A stretch of DNA of 64,000 nucleotides from JBKCUI01 sp052161605. GTDB taxonomy: Bacteria; Planctomycetota; Planctomycetia; Pirellulales; Pirellulaceae. The notes below the pieces were generated by a model. That model had not been told where the DNA came from. It saw only the letters and a program-made list of their open reading frames with translations, and searched no databases. How positions within the stretch are numbered: the first letter of the stretch is position 1; every line of letters begins with the position of its first letter. Both the position numbers and the translations under genes were made by a program. The stretch lies in the NCBI GenBank assembly GCA_052161605.1, contig CP197409.1, one strand, 5' to 3'. Of the stretch, positions 44,924 to 55,054 are shown in pieces.

Positions 44924-45163
44924 CTACAATTTAGGGATACTCTGCAACAAATCGAATGGGAGAAGAATATGCCATACGTCACTTCAATTGAAAGAATTGC
45001 GAAAGACGAAGGAAGAAGCGAAGGCAAGATTGAAGGCAAGATCCAGTTACTTCAAGAATTGCTCGGCATGAGCGTGCTGTCCGATGAGCAGCTTGAGCAG
45101 ATGAGCCCTCAGCAGCTGCAGGAATTGTTTGTCTCGCTACGCCAAAGGGTGGATGCTCGATAA
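44924..45163 (+). pseudogene. C-terminal remnant of an Rpn-type nuclease/transposase-like protein
   Basis: The frame reads LQQIEWEKNMPYVTSIERIAKDEGRSEGK and then a short helical end. This is the C-terminal part of Rpn/PD-(D/E)XK-nuclease family proteins, where MPYVTSIERIA.EEG repeats sit after the nuclease domain. A TGA cuts the frame at 44921 and no nuclease domain lies upstream. A 64-aa product could still start at ATG 44969 after GGGAGAAG. Confidence 0.65.
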
Positions 45164-45210
45164 ATCATCTGGCCCGTATCAAGATCGAAGCTCCGGATTT
45201 CGTATATCAA

Positions 45211-46710
45211 CTACGACGTGGCGGCTCGAATAATACTGTCTTGAGTCGCATCTTTCCGATCGAACATAGCAGCCTGCCGTCCCTCGTTGAGGACCATGAT
45301 TCGATCGCTCAACGTTAAAACCTCTGGCAATTCACTGCTGGTCACGATGACTCCCAAGCCGCCTGCACAAAGCTCGCGAATAATGCGATAGAGTTCTGCT
45401 TTGGCGCCCACATCCACACCTCGCGTGGGATCGTCCAGCAACAAAATTTTAGGATCGGTAAGCAGCCAGCGTCCTACGATACACTTCTGCTGATTGCCGC
45501 CGCTCAATCCCGTAATCGCAGACCGCAATCCGGCTGTCTTCACCTTGAGCTTATCTACCATTCGGCTACCAAGCCCGTTTTCGGCTCGACGGCTCAACAG
45601 ACCGCTCGACTGTGCCTGCTTTAACGCGCACATCGAGATGTTTTGCCCGACATCCATCGCCGGAAACAATCCCAGCCTTTTGCGATCCTCCGTTACCAAA
45701 GCCATTCCATGTCGCATGGCTTCCGACGGGTGCCGAAAGCGAACCTCTTTTCCATCAACCTGTATAGAACCAGTCGGCGGAATGATCGACGCACCAAATA
45801 ATGCTTCTAACAACTCAGTACGCCCAGCCCCCATCAATCCCGCTATCCCAAGCACCTCTCCTCGACGCAAATCAAAGGATATCTCTTTGAGTCGATACCC
45901 CCGCGCGTGCCCGGGCCATGCCAGCCCCAGATTCTTCACCGAAAGGACAATTTCGCCCGGCGTGCGATTCGTCGTAACATCCGTTTCGGCGGCCAGCTCT
46001 CGCCCTACCATGCTCTGCGTAATGCGATCAGCGTTGGTTTCCGAGGTCTCCACCGTTTCGATAAAGCGGCCATCGCGGAGAACGGTGATCCGATCGGACA
46101 ATCGGAAGACCTCTTCCATTTTATGAGAGATGTAGACGATTGTTGTCCCGCGAGCTTGAAGCTTGTCTATGACGCGATAAAGCCTGGCGACTTCGGATTC
46201 GGTTAGAGCACTGGTCGGCTCATCCATGATCAGCAATCGACTGTTGAGGCTTAACGCCTTTGCGATCTCAACCAATTGTTGATCACCAACCCTCAATGCA
46301 CCCGCCCGAGTTCGCGGATCAATATTGCACTCGAGATCCTGAAGCAACTCGCCAGCCCGACGCACCATCTGTCTTTCATCCCGGAGCCCCCAGCTGTTCC
46401 TCGCTTCACGGCCTAGAAATATATTCGCAGCGACCGATAGCTGCTCGACTAGATTCAGCTCTTGATGAATGATGCTGATCCCCGCTCGCTCAGCGTCTCG
46501 GGTCCCGCGGAATCGAACCGCTTCACCATTGATTTCGATCGTGCCATCATAGTCGGTGTAAACCCCCGACAAGATCTTCATCAACGTACTTTTGCCCGCA
46601 CCATTCTCTCCGCAGATCGCGTGCAGCTCACCATCGCGAAAGTCAAAGCTGATATCCTTTAAGGCTTGGACTCCGGGAAATGACTTACCAATACCGCGAA
46701 GCGAAATCAT
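45211..46710 (-). CDS. Sugar ABC transporter ATP-binding protein (RbsA type)
   Basis: A 499-aa tandem ABC ATPase of the ribose/xylose/galactoside import class. The first domain has GENGAGKST and LIMDEPTSALT. The second has a degenerate Walker A (GLMGAGRTE), signature LSGGNQQK and LLLDDPTRGVD. ATG 46710 overlaps the permease stop by 4 bases; the frame is open further upstream but inside the permease. It is the last gene of a binding protein-permease-ATPase unit. Confidence 0.95.
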   Translation of the reverse strand: MISLRGIGKSFPGVQALKDISFDFRDGELHAICGENGAGKSTLMKILSGVYTDYDGTIEINGEAVRFRGTRDAERAGISIIHQELNLVEQLSVAANIFLGREARNSWGLRDERQMVRRAGELLQDLECNIDPRTRAGALRVGDQQLVEIAKALSLNSRLLIMDEPTSALTESEVARLYRVIDKLQARGTTIVYISHKMEEVFRLSDRITVLRDGRFIETVETSETNADRITQSMVGRELAAETDVTTNRTPGEIVLSVKNLGLAWPGHARGYRLKEISFDLRRGEVLGIAGLMGAGRTELLEALFGASIIPPTGSIQVDGKEVRFRHPSEAMRHGMALVTEDRKRLGLFPAMDVGQNISMCALKQAQSSGLLSRRAENGLGSRMVDKLKVKTAGLRSAITGLSGGNQQKCIVGRWLLTDPKILLLDDPTRGVDVGAKAELYRIIRELCAGGLGVIVTSSELPEVLTLSDRIMVLNEGRQAAMFDRKDATQDSIIRAATS

Positions 46711-47891
46711 CGATTGCCTCGCGACTCGAAGACCTTCCAGCCCCCCAGAACAATGATCACCACCGGGATCGCGCCGATCGCAAAAGCCGGCCCTCTGGTG
46801 GTCAGCATCAGAAACGCTGTCGTCGCCGTTAAAATGCCTACCGACCAAACTCCCATCCAACCTGGAAAGATCTTGCGTCCTGAGGCGCGGAATTGGTTGA
46901 GCTGGCTAAACGTTACAGCAATCACCACTACCAAACCGACGATCAACCCTTCCCAAATGTCAGCACCGGTCTTGATAATCTTGGAAACGGAGTCGATGAC
47001 GATTCGCAAAAAGAGTGCACCTAATAATGCACCACTGACGGTACCGACACCTCCCTGCAAACTGCAACCACCAACTACGGCAGCTGCAATGGCCCGGAGC
47101 TCGTGCCCTTGTCCTTGTGTCACCGGAGCAGAAACACCTTCGTTGGCGAGATAAAACACACCAGCCAAACTGGCCGTCATGGCACCAAAAACGTAGGCGA
47201 ACCACTTCAACCGATCCGTTCTTATCCCGCTCAGCTTGGCCGCTTGCTCGTTGCCCCCCATGGCGTAGACGTGCCGCCCTAGGACTGTCCAGGACATGAC
47301 TATCCAAGTCACGAATGCCAAACAGCACAGCACCACGATCCAGATCCAAACTTGTTGGGGATCGGAGAACCAAGTGAAAAACTGCTGCTCGACGACGATC
47401 TGAGCCTTCTTGCTGCCAACGAACGTTATGGTTGTAAACTCACAAAGAATTCGGGCCAAAGATCTCAGCCCCACCAAGGTCGATAGCGTCGCCACAAAGG
47501 GTGGTAATCCGATACAGGTCACCAGCCACGCGTGCAGGGTTCCGACCAAAAAACCAGAGAAGAGTCCCGCACTGATCCCAAGTATCACGATGGACCATTC
47601 GGGAAACCCCGCCGTAACGCTCCAGTTCTTCAATGCCAGCATGGTGCATGCGATAACAGCTCCGCTAAATGCAATCATGGATCCCGCTGATAGATCGATA
47701 CCGCCGGATACAATAACCACCATCGCACCGAGAGCAAAGATACCTAACAGCGCCGTCTGCCTACCAATCTCAACCGCATTGACCTGTGGATTGGTCGCGT
47801 AAGAGTGGTTGCTATCCAGCACGACTGTAATCGCCAATACCGAAAGGATGGCGATCACTAGAGCAATCTCGTTGAATCGGAAACCGGACAT
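46707..47891 (-). CDS. Sugar ABC transporter permease (RbsC type)
   Basis: A 394-aa membrane permease with about ten helices. The family segment is GGIDLSAGSMIAFSGAVIACT, and VVGGCSLQGGVGTVSGALLGALF is the ATPase-coupling region. An extra C-terminal pair of helices (WSVGILTATTAFLML, AIGAIPVVIIVLGGWKVF) makes it longer than the usual 320 aa. The start shares a base with the binding protein stop (TAATG) and the end overlaps the ATPase gene (ATGA). Confidence 0.94.
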   Translation of the reverse strand: MSGFRFNEIALVIAILSVLAITVVLDSNHSYATNPQVNAVEIGRQTALLGIFALGAMVVIVSGGIDLSAGSMIAFSGAVIACTMLALKNWSVTAGFPEWSIVILGISAGLFSGFLVGTLHAWLVTCIGLPPFVATLSTLVGLRSLARILCEFTTITFVGSKKAQIVVEQQFFTWFSDPQQVWIWIVVLCCLAFVTWIVMSWTVLGRHVYAMGGNEQAAKLSGIRTDRLKWFAYVFGAMTASLAGVFYLANEGVSAPVTQGQGHELRAIAAAVVGGCSLQGGVGTVSGALLGALFLRIVIDSVSKIIKTGADIWEGLIVGLVVVIAVTFSQLNQFRASGRKIFPGWMGVWSVGILTATTAFLMLTTRGPAFAIGAIPVVIIVLGGWKVFESRGNR

Positions 47892-49018
47892 TAGGAACTC
47901 TTCAATCCGTACTTAGCGAGCCAATCCTTGAACTGATCAAGGGTCATGAATTCGACGACTTCGGTATCAAAGTCCTCTTTCGTTAAAGGGGAGCCGCTGT
48001 TGGGAACAACGACTCGTAGCCCGGTTGTGTATATGTCACCGTTCTCTTGCTCTAGGTTTGGATACATCTCCTTTTGGGTAGCCTCGTCATCGGTAACCAT
48101 CGCCTTCATCAGACGCACAGCTTGATAGCCCATGTCGAAAGGGTTCTGGACCATCATGGCATCGATAAAGCCATCTTCCATTTCCCGGATCGCTTGCTCT
48201 TGAGCATCGAAGGTCACGACGACAGTCTTGTCCTTTATCTTTGCAGCCTTAACTGCCTTGGCGATAGCGGGGGCGTTGTAAGCCCAAATCCCAACCAATG
48301 CAACAAGTTCCTTTTGATGATTCTGAATGGCATTGCGAACGTTCTCTTGGGCACGGCTCAAGTCGGTTTCATCGCTGACGCGATCGATTTCTTTGAATGC
48401 TTCGGAAACGCCTGCCTTGAACCCATCCATGCGTCGACGTGCATTGTCGTTATCGGTGTAACCAACAAACTGGACATAGCCTCCGCTCGTTACTCCTTTT
48501 GAACTTAACAGCTTTTGAGCTGCCTTTCCGAGCTCACGACCAGCGATCACATTGTCGGTTCCGATATAGTATTTGCGAGTGGCTCGATACTTGGAGTGCA
48601 ACATGTCCCCATCGACCGTTATGACTTTGACGTTCTTAGCCTTGAGTTGCTCAAGCTCTGATGCGATAGACGGGTTATCAGCAGAAATCGCCGAAACCGC
48701 TACAGCGGCAACATCATTTTGGGTACCAATCTGCCGAAGCTTATCGATTTGCCCTTTTATGGAGCCATCTGGAACCTCCATCACTGCTTTGTAGCCGATC
48801 GATGCCAGTTCCAGGTCCTTGTCGGCCGTCTCCAGCCCCTTGCGACATGCATCCCAGAAGGGGTCGTCCGTGTTGACAACAAAAATCAGTCGCTTTGTGC
48901 CAGCAGCCCCCCCCTTGGACCCAGAATCCGCTGACTGAGAATCGCTGGGTTGATTGCAGCCAACCGTGAATACAACCGCTGAAATGGCCATTAGCCATAA
49001 TGTGCTCAAGTGTTTCAT
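47891..49018 (-). CDS. Sugar ABC transporter substrate-binding lipoprotein
   Basis: A 375-aa periplasmic binding protein of the ribose-binding type (Peripla_BP_4). The lipoprotein signal ends in FTVGC and is followed by a Ser/Gly linker. RLIFVVNTDDPFWDACRKGLE opens the first lobe, VAAVAVSAISADNPS and YYIGTDNVIAGRELG mark the hinge and ligand site. Start 49018 gives the signal peptide. The ligand is probably a sugar or sugar-like compound. First gene of the importer operon. Confidence 0.93.
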   Translation of the reverse strand: MKHLSTLWLMAISAVVFTVGCNQPSDSQSADSGSKGGAAGTKRLIFVVNTDDPFWDACRKGLETADKDLELASIGYKAVMEVPDGSIKGQIDKLRQIGTQNDVAAVAVSAISADNPSIASELEQLKAKNVKVITVDGDMLHSKYRATRKYYIGTDNVIAGRELGKAAQKLLSSKGVTSGGYVQFVGYTDNDNARRRMDGFKAGVSEAFKEIDRVSDETDLSRAQENVRNAIQNHQKELVALVGIWAYNAPAIAKAVKAAKIKDKTVVVTFDAQEQAIREMEDGFIDAMMVQNPFDMGYQAVRLMKAMVTDDEATQKEMYPNLEQENGDIYTTGLRVVVPNSGSPLTKEDFDTEVVEFMTLDQFKDWLAKYGLKSS

Positions 49019-49290
49019 TGATGGACCATCTGCGTCATCGACGCGTGGAAGGATAGGTTCAGACACAAAACGAAGCTCTAATGGTAGTTTTGCAATCCCT
49101 AAGTGACAAGCACTCATAGCGCTCGAACTATTCAGTATTGTGATTAGAATGGAGGGAGTGGAAAAAATGTGATTTTCGATGGTTGCTTTTCGAAGCGATT
49201 TGACAACATTTCTTAGTACTGTGATCCGTTTTGTGACAAAACGTGCCGCTTGTACTGACTGTAACAACCAATATCGGCAATGAACCCTAC

Positions 49291-50358
49291 ATGAAAGAAT
49301 CCGAAAAATTCGTCTTGATCCACCCCACCGAGCAAGACGTTGGACGCACGCTCTCCAACGTGCTCAAGGAGCGATTGTCCGGACAATCCTGGGGGGACGT
49401 ACGCACCGCCATTCTGAAGCGAAAAGTTCAGATCAATGGCAACCTGTGCATGGATGCCGCTCGCAAGCTAACAATCAAAGATGTCATCAAAGTATGGAGA
49501 GAGTCGCTTCCCAAACCGGTTGAGCCAACCGCGATCAAATTCGCGCATGTTGACGATTTTCTCGTCGTTGTGGAGAAACCACCCGGAATTACCTCAACTA
49601 GACATTTCGAAGAGCGCAATCTCTCGAAAACGCGGCGACAGTTACAGCCGACGTTGGAGGAACTATTACCTGATGCGTTGGCGACCCATTTTCAATCGTT
49701 TGTAAAAAAGTCTACCACTAGCAACAAACGTGGCCCGATGCAACGAAAGAGTCATGAATCGATTCGGCAATACGAGCATCGTATCAAACGATATGCGGTG
49801 ATCGCAGTTCATAGACTAGATCGTGACACGAGCGGATTGATGATCTTCGCGCGAACCCCCACCATTGCCGAATCACTCGGACGCATGTTTCGCAAACATG
49901 AGGTGGTACGGAAGTACCACGCGGTCGTCAAAGGGCACCCGACCGCCCAGACCTTCGACAACATCTTGGTCCGTGATCGAGGTGATGGTGTTCGGGGCAG
50001 CAAACGGAGCGAGGAACCAGATCGCACCGAACAACGGGCCGTTACGCATGTCAAGCCGATCGAGACCATTGGTGATTACTCGTTGGTGGAATGCCAGTTA
50101 GAAACAGGGCGAACGCACCAAATTCGAATCCACCTTTCAGAAGCCGGCTTTCCCCTTTGCGGTGATCCGATTTACAACAAGCTGCTCAGTGGTGAACGCG
50201 TTGAGGACAAGAGTGGGGCTCCGCGCCAAGCCCTGCATTCGGCAACACTAGAATTTCGCCATCCGGTTTCCAGCGAGTTGCTAAAGTTTCGGATGCCCTG
50301 GCCGTCAGACCTTTATAAGTGGCTACAATCTCTGCGTGCTCAAAGCAAGGGAGCCTAA
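49291..50358 (+). CDS. RluA-family RNA pseudouridine synthase
   Basis: A 355-aa enzyme converting uridine to pseudouridine in RNA. An S4-like RNA-binding part (about residues 10-70) precedes the catalytic domain; the active Asp is in VHRLDRDTSGLMIFAR near residue 176, and GRTHQIRIHL is the other family motif. A basic insert of about 50 residues (about 110-160) before the active site is unusual. Start 49291 skips an upstream non-homologous part. It runs divergent from the sugar importer and is followed by polX. Confidence 0.92.
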   Translation: MKESEKFVLIHPTEQDVGRTLSNVLKERLSGQSWGDVRTAILKRKVQINGNLCMDAARKLTIKDVIKVWRESLPKPVEPTAIKFAHVDDFLVVVEKPPGITSTRHFEERNLSKTRRQLQPTLEELLPDALATHFQSFVKKSTTSNKRGPMQRKSHESIRQYEHRIKRYAVIAVHRLDRDTSGLMIFARTPTIAESLGRMFRKHEVVRKYHAVVKGHPTAQTFDNILVRDRGDGVRGSKRSEEPDRTEQRAVTHVKPIETIGDYSLVECQLETGRTHQIRIHLSEAGFPLCGDPIYNKLLSGERVEDKSGAPRQALHSATLEFRHPVSSELLKFRMPWPSDLYKWLQSLRAQSKGA

Positions 50359-50416
50359 CCAGAAAAGTTTACACGTACGGAGTTCCTTTCCTGAGGAACC
50401 GAAACCTACCATCATC

Positions 50417-52147
50417 GTGATTACTAACGCAGAGATCGCAGCCGCTTTTGAGGAAATGGCTGATTTATTGGAGCTATCAGGGGAGAACGCTTTTCGCATT
50501 CGCGCCTATCGCAACGGATCGCGAGCCATAGCAGAAGGGAGCGAATCGATCGCTCAATGGGTTCTCGATGGCAAAGATCTGACCACGATCGACGGAATCG
50601 GTTCCACGTTAGCAGAAAAAACCGCTGTGTTGGTCAAAACGGGCGGCTTGCCACAACTCGAGACTCTGCGGGAAAAAGTTCCACCGACGCTTCGCGACAT
50701 CATGACCATACCGGGCGTAGGTGCCAAAAAAGCCATGAAGCTTTATGCGGAGCTCGCAATCAAAGATCTTCCATCACTGAGAGCGGCTTGCGAGTCCGGT
50801 TTGGTGGCCGGCTTAAAGGGCTTCGGCGAGAAAACGCAAGCTGCTATTCTTCAAAACATGGAGATCGCAGAAAAGGCGACACAACGACTGCTCATGGATC
50901 GAGCCGATGTCCTGGTCGGCCGTATTCGATCTTACATGAGTTCCTGCGGGGCGATCTCGCAAATGGAATTTGCGGGGAGCTACCGTCGAGGCAAAGAGAC
51001 GGTCGGTGACTTGGATTTGCTGGTCACCAGTGTGAACCCTGCAGAGGTTATGGATCACTTTGCGAAACTTCCCATCATTTTGGAAGTGATCCAGCGTGGC
51101 GATACCAAGATGAGCGTTCGGGTGACCGATTCCTTTCAAGTCGACTTGAGAGTGGTCGACGAATCGAGTTGGGGGGCAGCCCTCCAGTATTTTACTGGCA
51201 GCAAGGAACACAACGTTCACATTCGGGGCCTGGCCAAAGCGAAAGGTCTTAAAGTCAACGAATATGGTGTCTACAAGATTGAAGACGAAACGCACCCTGT
51301 CGCGGGACGAACCGAGGAGGAGATCTATCACCTGCTCGGTTTGCCATGGGTACCGCCAGAGCTTCGCGAGGATCGAATCGAATTCCAGCCCGATGCCAAG
51401 GATTGGATCGACGGATTGATCCAGATAAGTGACATTCGCGGTGATCTGCACATGCACACCACCGCCACGGATGGCGAGAACAGTATCGAAGAAATGGCGA
51501 CTGCAGCCGCGACGAGAGGATTGGAATACATCGCTATCACCGATCATTCCAAACGAGTTAGCATGGCGCGAGGACTCGATGAAACGAGGCTGAGGATCCA
51601 GTGGGAAGAGATCGATCAATTCAATCGTGATGGAAACTGTACGTGCTGGGTCTTTAAAGGGGTTGAGTGCGATATTCTAGAGAATGGTGAGATGGATATA
51701 AGCGATGAGTGCCTGGCACACGCCGATTGGGTAACCGCCAGCATCCATTACGGTCAAAAGCAACCCCGCGAACAAATCACGCAACGCATTTTGAATGCCA
51801 TTCGAAACCCAAACATTCATGCCATTTCCCACCCAACGGGACGATTGATTTCCAGGCGCGAACCGTACGATGTCGACATGAAAGTGATCATGGAGGCGGC
51901 CAAGGAGCACGGCAAAATTTTGGAACTCAATGCGAACCCATATCGCTTGGATTTGAGCGACGTGCACACGCTAGCCGCTATCAAGCTAGGAATCGCGATT
52001 GCAATCAACACCGACGCCCATTCGATATCCAATTTGGATTTGCTAAAGTACGGCATTTTGCAAGCACGTCGGGCTGGGGTTCAACCATCCATGGTGATCA
52101 ACACATTGCCCCTTGAGAAAATCAAGCAACGGCTGCAGAAATCGTAG
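50417..52147 (+). CDS. polX: DNA polymerase X family protein with PHP exonuclease domain
   Basis: A 576-residue bacterial PolX used in DNA repair. An N-terminal helix-hairpin-helix part covers about 1-150 (TIDGIGSTLAEKTA and MTIPGVGAKKAMKLY). The polymerase-beta domain follows, with catalytic FAGSYRRGKETVGDLDLLV. A PHP 3'-5' exonuclease domain with metal motif GDLHMHTTATDGEN covers about 345-575. The GTG at 50417 gives MITNAEIAAAFEEMADL, the family start; an earlier GTG at 50336 would overlap the synthase gene and add 27 non-homologous residues. Confidence 0.93.
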   Translation: MITNAEIAAAFEEMADLLELSGENAFRIRAYRNGSRAIAEGSESIAQWVLDGKDLTTIDGIGSTLAEKTAVLVKTGGLPQLETLREKVPPTLRDIMTIPGVGAKKAMKLYAELAIKDLPSLRAACESGLVAGLKGFGEKTQAAILQNMEIAEKATQRLLMDRADVLVGRIRSYMSSCGAISQMEFAGSYRRGKETVGDLDLLVTSVNPAEVMDHFAKLPIILEVIQRGDTKMSVRVTDSFQVDLRVVDESSWGAALQYFTGSKEHNVHIRGLAKAKGLKVNEYGVYKIEDETHPVAGRTEEEIYHLLGLPWVPPELREDRIEFQPDAKDWIDGLIQISDIRGDLHMHTTATDGENSIEEMATAAATRGLEYIAITDHSKRVSMARGLDETRLRIQWEEIDQFNRDGNCTCWVFKGVECDILENGEMDISDECLAHADWVTASIHYGQKQPREQITQRILNAIRNPNIHAISHPTGRLISRREPYDVDMKVIMEAAKEHGKILELNANPYRLDLSDVHTLAAIKLGIAIAINTDAHSISNLDLLKYGILQARRAGVQPSMVINTLPLEKIKQRLQKS

Positions 52148-52210
52148 TCGTTCAATCTTGCATTACTTTTCAAATTGCATTGATTAATCGGTGCAATGGA
52201 GTGTTTAAAA

Positions 52211-52831
52211 ATGAAGATGGGAATATTCGGTGGTTCCTTTGATCCCATACATCACGGCCACTTGATCTTGGCCGAGTCTGCATGCGAATACTTGGGGTTG
52301 GATCAAATTCGATTCATCCCTGCACATATTTCGCCGCTAAAGCAGGATCGGCAACCAACGGAAGACAAGCATCGCGTAGAAATGGTTCGACTGGCGATTA
52401 ACGGCAACGCCCATTTCGCACTCGACACGCGAGAACTCGACCGGGGAGGTGTTAGCTACACCGTCGATACGATGAGATCGCTCAAAATGGAGTACCCTGA
52501 AGCCGAGTTATGGCTTTTGATGGGAGCAGATAGCTTGGGCGATTTGAAAAAATGGAAGTCTCCTGAGCAACTACTGGAACTTGTACGGCTCGCGGTAATG
52601 GCAAGACCGGATAGTAACGGAGTGATTGCCGACTTAGATTGGAGCGAGGCTGAGGGGATGCTGTCTCCGCAGCTCAAGGAGCGAGGCGTGGGTCGTCCTA
52701 TCCCAGCCCCTGCTATACAAATCAGCTCAACGGAATTGCGACAACGATGTCGGGAAGGCCGATCGATACGTTACCAAGTCCCCGCAGCAGTGGATGCTTA
52801 CATTCGGCAGCACAATCTCTATCGCACCTAG
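52211..52831 (+). CDS. nadD: Nicotinate-nucleotide adenylyltransferase
   Basis: Makes nicotinate adenine dinucleotide from nicotinate mononucleotide and ATP in NAD synthesis. Nucleotide site GGSFDPIHHGHL is at the N-terminus and ISSTELRQR at the C-terminus; 206 aa is the usual length. GGAG at 52198-52201 supports ATG 52211. It follows polX by 63 bases. Confidence 0.96.
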   Translation: MKMGIFGGSFDPIHHGHLILAESACEYLGLDQIRFIPAHISPLKQDRQPTEDKHRVEMVRLAINGNAHFALDTRELDRGGVSYTVDTMRSLKMEYPEAELWLLMGADSLGDLKKWKSPEQLLELVRLAVMARPDSNGVIADLDWSEAEGMLSPQLKERGVGRPIPAPAIQISSTELRQRCREGRSIRYQVPAAVDAYIRQHNLYRT

Positions 52832-52997
52832 TAGTCAATGAATCTGGTTGATTGCCATGCGATGGATGGCACAATGTGACGATCCCAAAGGCGGTCAACG
52901 CCATCTCGATTAAAGAGACCTTCTTTCGACCAGTCGCCGAAAGCGTTTATCATGTATGACGACAAGTAGCAAAAAAACGTTGGTACACACCTTGCAG

Positions 52998-53033
52998 TAG
53001 TGTCTAACCGCTGGATAGTGTCTAACCGCTGGA
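52998..53033. repeat. Two tandem 18-bp repeats
   Basis: TAGTGTCTAACCGCTGGA occurs twice head to tail (52998-53015, 53016-53033), followed by a partial third start (TAGTA). It lies just downstream of the PQQ-propeller stop. The function is unknown. Confidence 0.8.
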
Positions 53034-53049
53034 TAGTACCGAATGCTGG

Positions 53050-54822
53050 TTATTGCTTTTCTCGTGCCCTAGGGAGTCTGTAGCATACCGCCTCGCGTGA
53101 GTTTCTAACGAAAAGTAAATCACCTGCCACTGCTAGATGGTTCCATGACTTCCCGTCCAACGCTTGGATTTTGTAGAGCTCGTTGTGCCCGGTCGGACTG
53201 GCTTCAATCAGCACTAGTTCACCGGTCTCGGACAACACAACAATCTGACTGGAATCAGCCAAGAGTAAGATTTGTCCCTTACCGTATCGTCCGCCTTTCC
53301 ATTTTCTTTTCCCATCGGCTAGATCGATACAAGTCAAAATGGCACCGTCGTAGCCGTAAAGGTGTCCGTCATGCACGACCAAGTCATTGAAGTCGGGTTT
53401 CAGATTCCGCGTCGTCCAAAGCTCTTTAGCCTCGAGATTGCCGTTCACCTCGTCAACTTGAATCAACCTGGTTCCGACAACTTCATTCGAGATAACGATT
53501 CTTCGATCGTCGATTACGGCAGGTTGAAGAGCTCGGTAGCCTAGGCTAGGGAATGCGTAATCGAGTCGCATTTCACCGGTTCTAGGTTCTAGCAGCGACA
53601 ACCCGGCGGCTGTCATCATGCCAACTAGTTCAAGCTCCCCAATTTTGATAAGGTGAGGAGAGGAATACGATCTGGAATCAACGGCAGCGGACCAGCGCAA
53701 CTCTCCCGATTTAGTATCCATGGCGAGAATGCCTTTGTCCTTTTCACCTGCTGCGTGGATGATAACTAGATCGTTCCAAACAAGCGGAGAGCCAGAGTAG
53801 CCCCATTCTGGAGCTTGACGACCAGCAATGGGTCGCACGTCAACTTGCCAAACCAGCTTGCCCGACTTACCCTCTATTTTGCTCAGCCAACCCTCCGCAC
53901 CAAACGTGTAGACGAACCCTTGATCAATCGTTGGCGTTCCGCGAGGCCCCAACCCACCTAATCCATCGAAAAATCTCGAGTACGTCGGAGTCGCCCAGAA
54001 TGGACTTCCTGTGGACTTATCATAACATGCGACTGTTTCCTCTTCGCCACGTTGCTCGAGTGTTACCACCGCGTTACCCACCGCAGCAAAAGATGACCAA
54101 CCGGGGCCAACTTGAATTCTCCAAATTTCAAGTGGTGGATTTGTACGCCAGTCTTTCTCGAACGTGATACCTTGAATGGTTCCGTCCCGCCCGTTTCCTC
54201 GAAACCCTACCCAATTATGATGCGGTTGTTCATCTAAATCAAAAGTCGGGCCATACTCAACTGCGTTACTGTCGTTCGATTTCGTTGGCAGGTTAGCGAG
54301 AAAGGACTCCTCTGGTGATGCTTTCCATCTCCAACTTAACCCAAAGGAAAAGTCTCCCCATGCCCCATCGTTTCGCAAGCACAAAGAAAAGGCGGCAGCG
54401 GAAAAGCCAATAAGTAATGAGACGACCGTTCTCCACCCTGCGGACGTCCTATGCATTAGCACGATTGCGATGCTAAATGCTACCACACACATAGGGAGAG
54501 TTAACACTATGAAGATTGGACCCAACATGGAACGATCGACAAATAGCCCGACAACCAGCAACGATGCTATCACACCGATCAATCCCAGCCCGCGTTCTTG
54601 GAAGGTAGCTCGGCTAAAAAGTAACCACCAAAGAATTAACAACAAGCTGACTAGCAAGGGACCAAAAGCCCCGACAGCCCAGACCATAGTTATCTCTGGA
54701 AACCAAGTCGGAAAATAGCGTGCGATACCGATTAGCGGAATGAGAAGTAGTGGAATCCAAATTCTAAGAGGGCGATTCGTAACGATTTCCGATGCTTTGT
54801 TATCTTGTTCGCTGACATTCAC
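53050..54822 (-). CDS. Membrane-anchored PQQ-like beta-propeller protein
   Basis: A 590-residue protein. Residues 1-145 hold four to five membrane helices (PLLLIPLIGIARYF, FGPLLVSLLLILWWLLF, VLTLPMCVVAFSIAIVLMH). Residues about 200-585 form a PQQ-type beta-propeller (VVTLEQRGEEETVACYDKSTGSPFW, LAMDTKSGELRWSA, LTCIDLADGKRKWKGGRYGKGQILLL). Blades of this kind may bind a quinone or only form a scaffold; no calcium-quinone motif is obvious. The propeller would face outside. It stands alone. Confidence 0.9.
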   Translation of the reverse strand: MNVSEQDNKASEIVTNRPLRIWIPLLLIPLIGIARYFPTWFPEITMVWAVGAFGPLLVSLLLILWWLLFSRATFQERGLGLIGVIASLLVVGLFVDRSMLGPIFIVLTLPMCVVAFSIAIVLMHRTSAGWRTVVSLLIGFSAAAFSLCLRNDGAWGDFSFGLSWRWKASPEESFLANLPTKSNDSNAVEYGPTFDLDEQPHHNWVGFRGNGRDGTIQGITFEKDWRTNPPLEIWRIQVGPGWSSFAAVGNAVVTLEQRGEEETVACYDKSTGSPFWATPTYSRFFDGLGGLGPRGTPTIDQGFVYTFGAEGWLSKIEGKSGKLVWQVDVRPIAGRQAPEWGYSGSPLVWNDLVIIHAAGEKDKGILAMDTKSGELRWSAAVDSRSYSSPHLIKIGELELVGMMTAAGLSLLEPRTGEMRLDYAFPSLGYRALQPAVIDDRRIVISNEVVGTRLIQVDEVNGNLEAKELWTTRNLKPDFNDLVVHDGHLYGYDGAILTCIDLADGKRKWKGGRYGKGQILLLADSSQIVVLSETGELVLIEASPTGHNELYKIQALDGKSWNHLAVAGDLLFVRNSREAVCYRLPRAREKQ

Positions 54823-55054
54823 TTTGACATCCCTTTCGAGTCATTTTATCGGGCAGCTTACCATCCTCGAGTCGTTGTTAGGATTCGGAAAGCGTCTCGG
54901 CGGCTAATATACACGATTGGATCGTTCGCTGCACAAGAGGCTCTCGATGCGGAGCAACTCGGAATAGCAGCTCTGTAAATGCTCCGGACCGCGAACGCCC
55001 GATTCGAAACTCATCACTAGTTCCGCTAACCAAAGACTAAGCTGTCACCATTCG

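Noticed and set aside
45494..46126. 210-codon plus frame inside the RbsA-type gene
   Set aside because: Antisense shadow; the ABC ATPase motifs are on the minus strand.
50813..51619. 268-codon minus frame inside polX
   Set aside because: Shadow of a certain gene with clear PolX motifs on the other strand.
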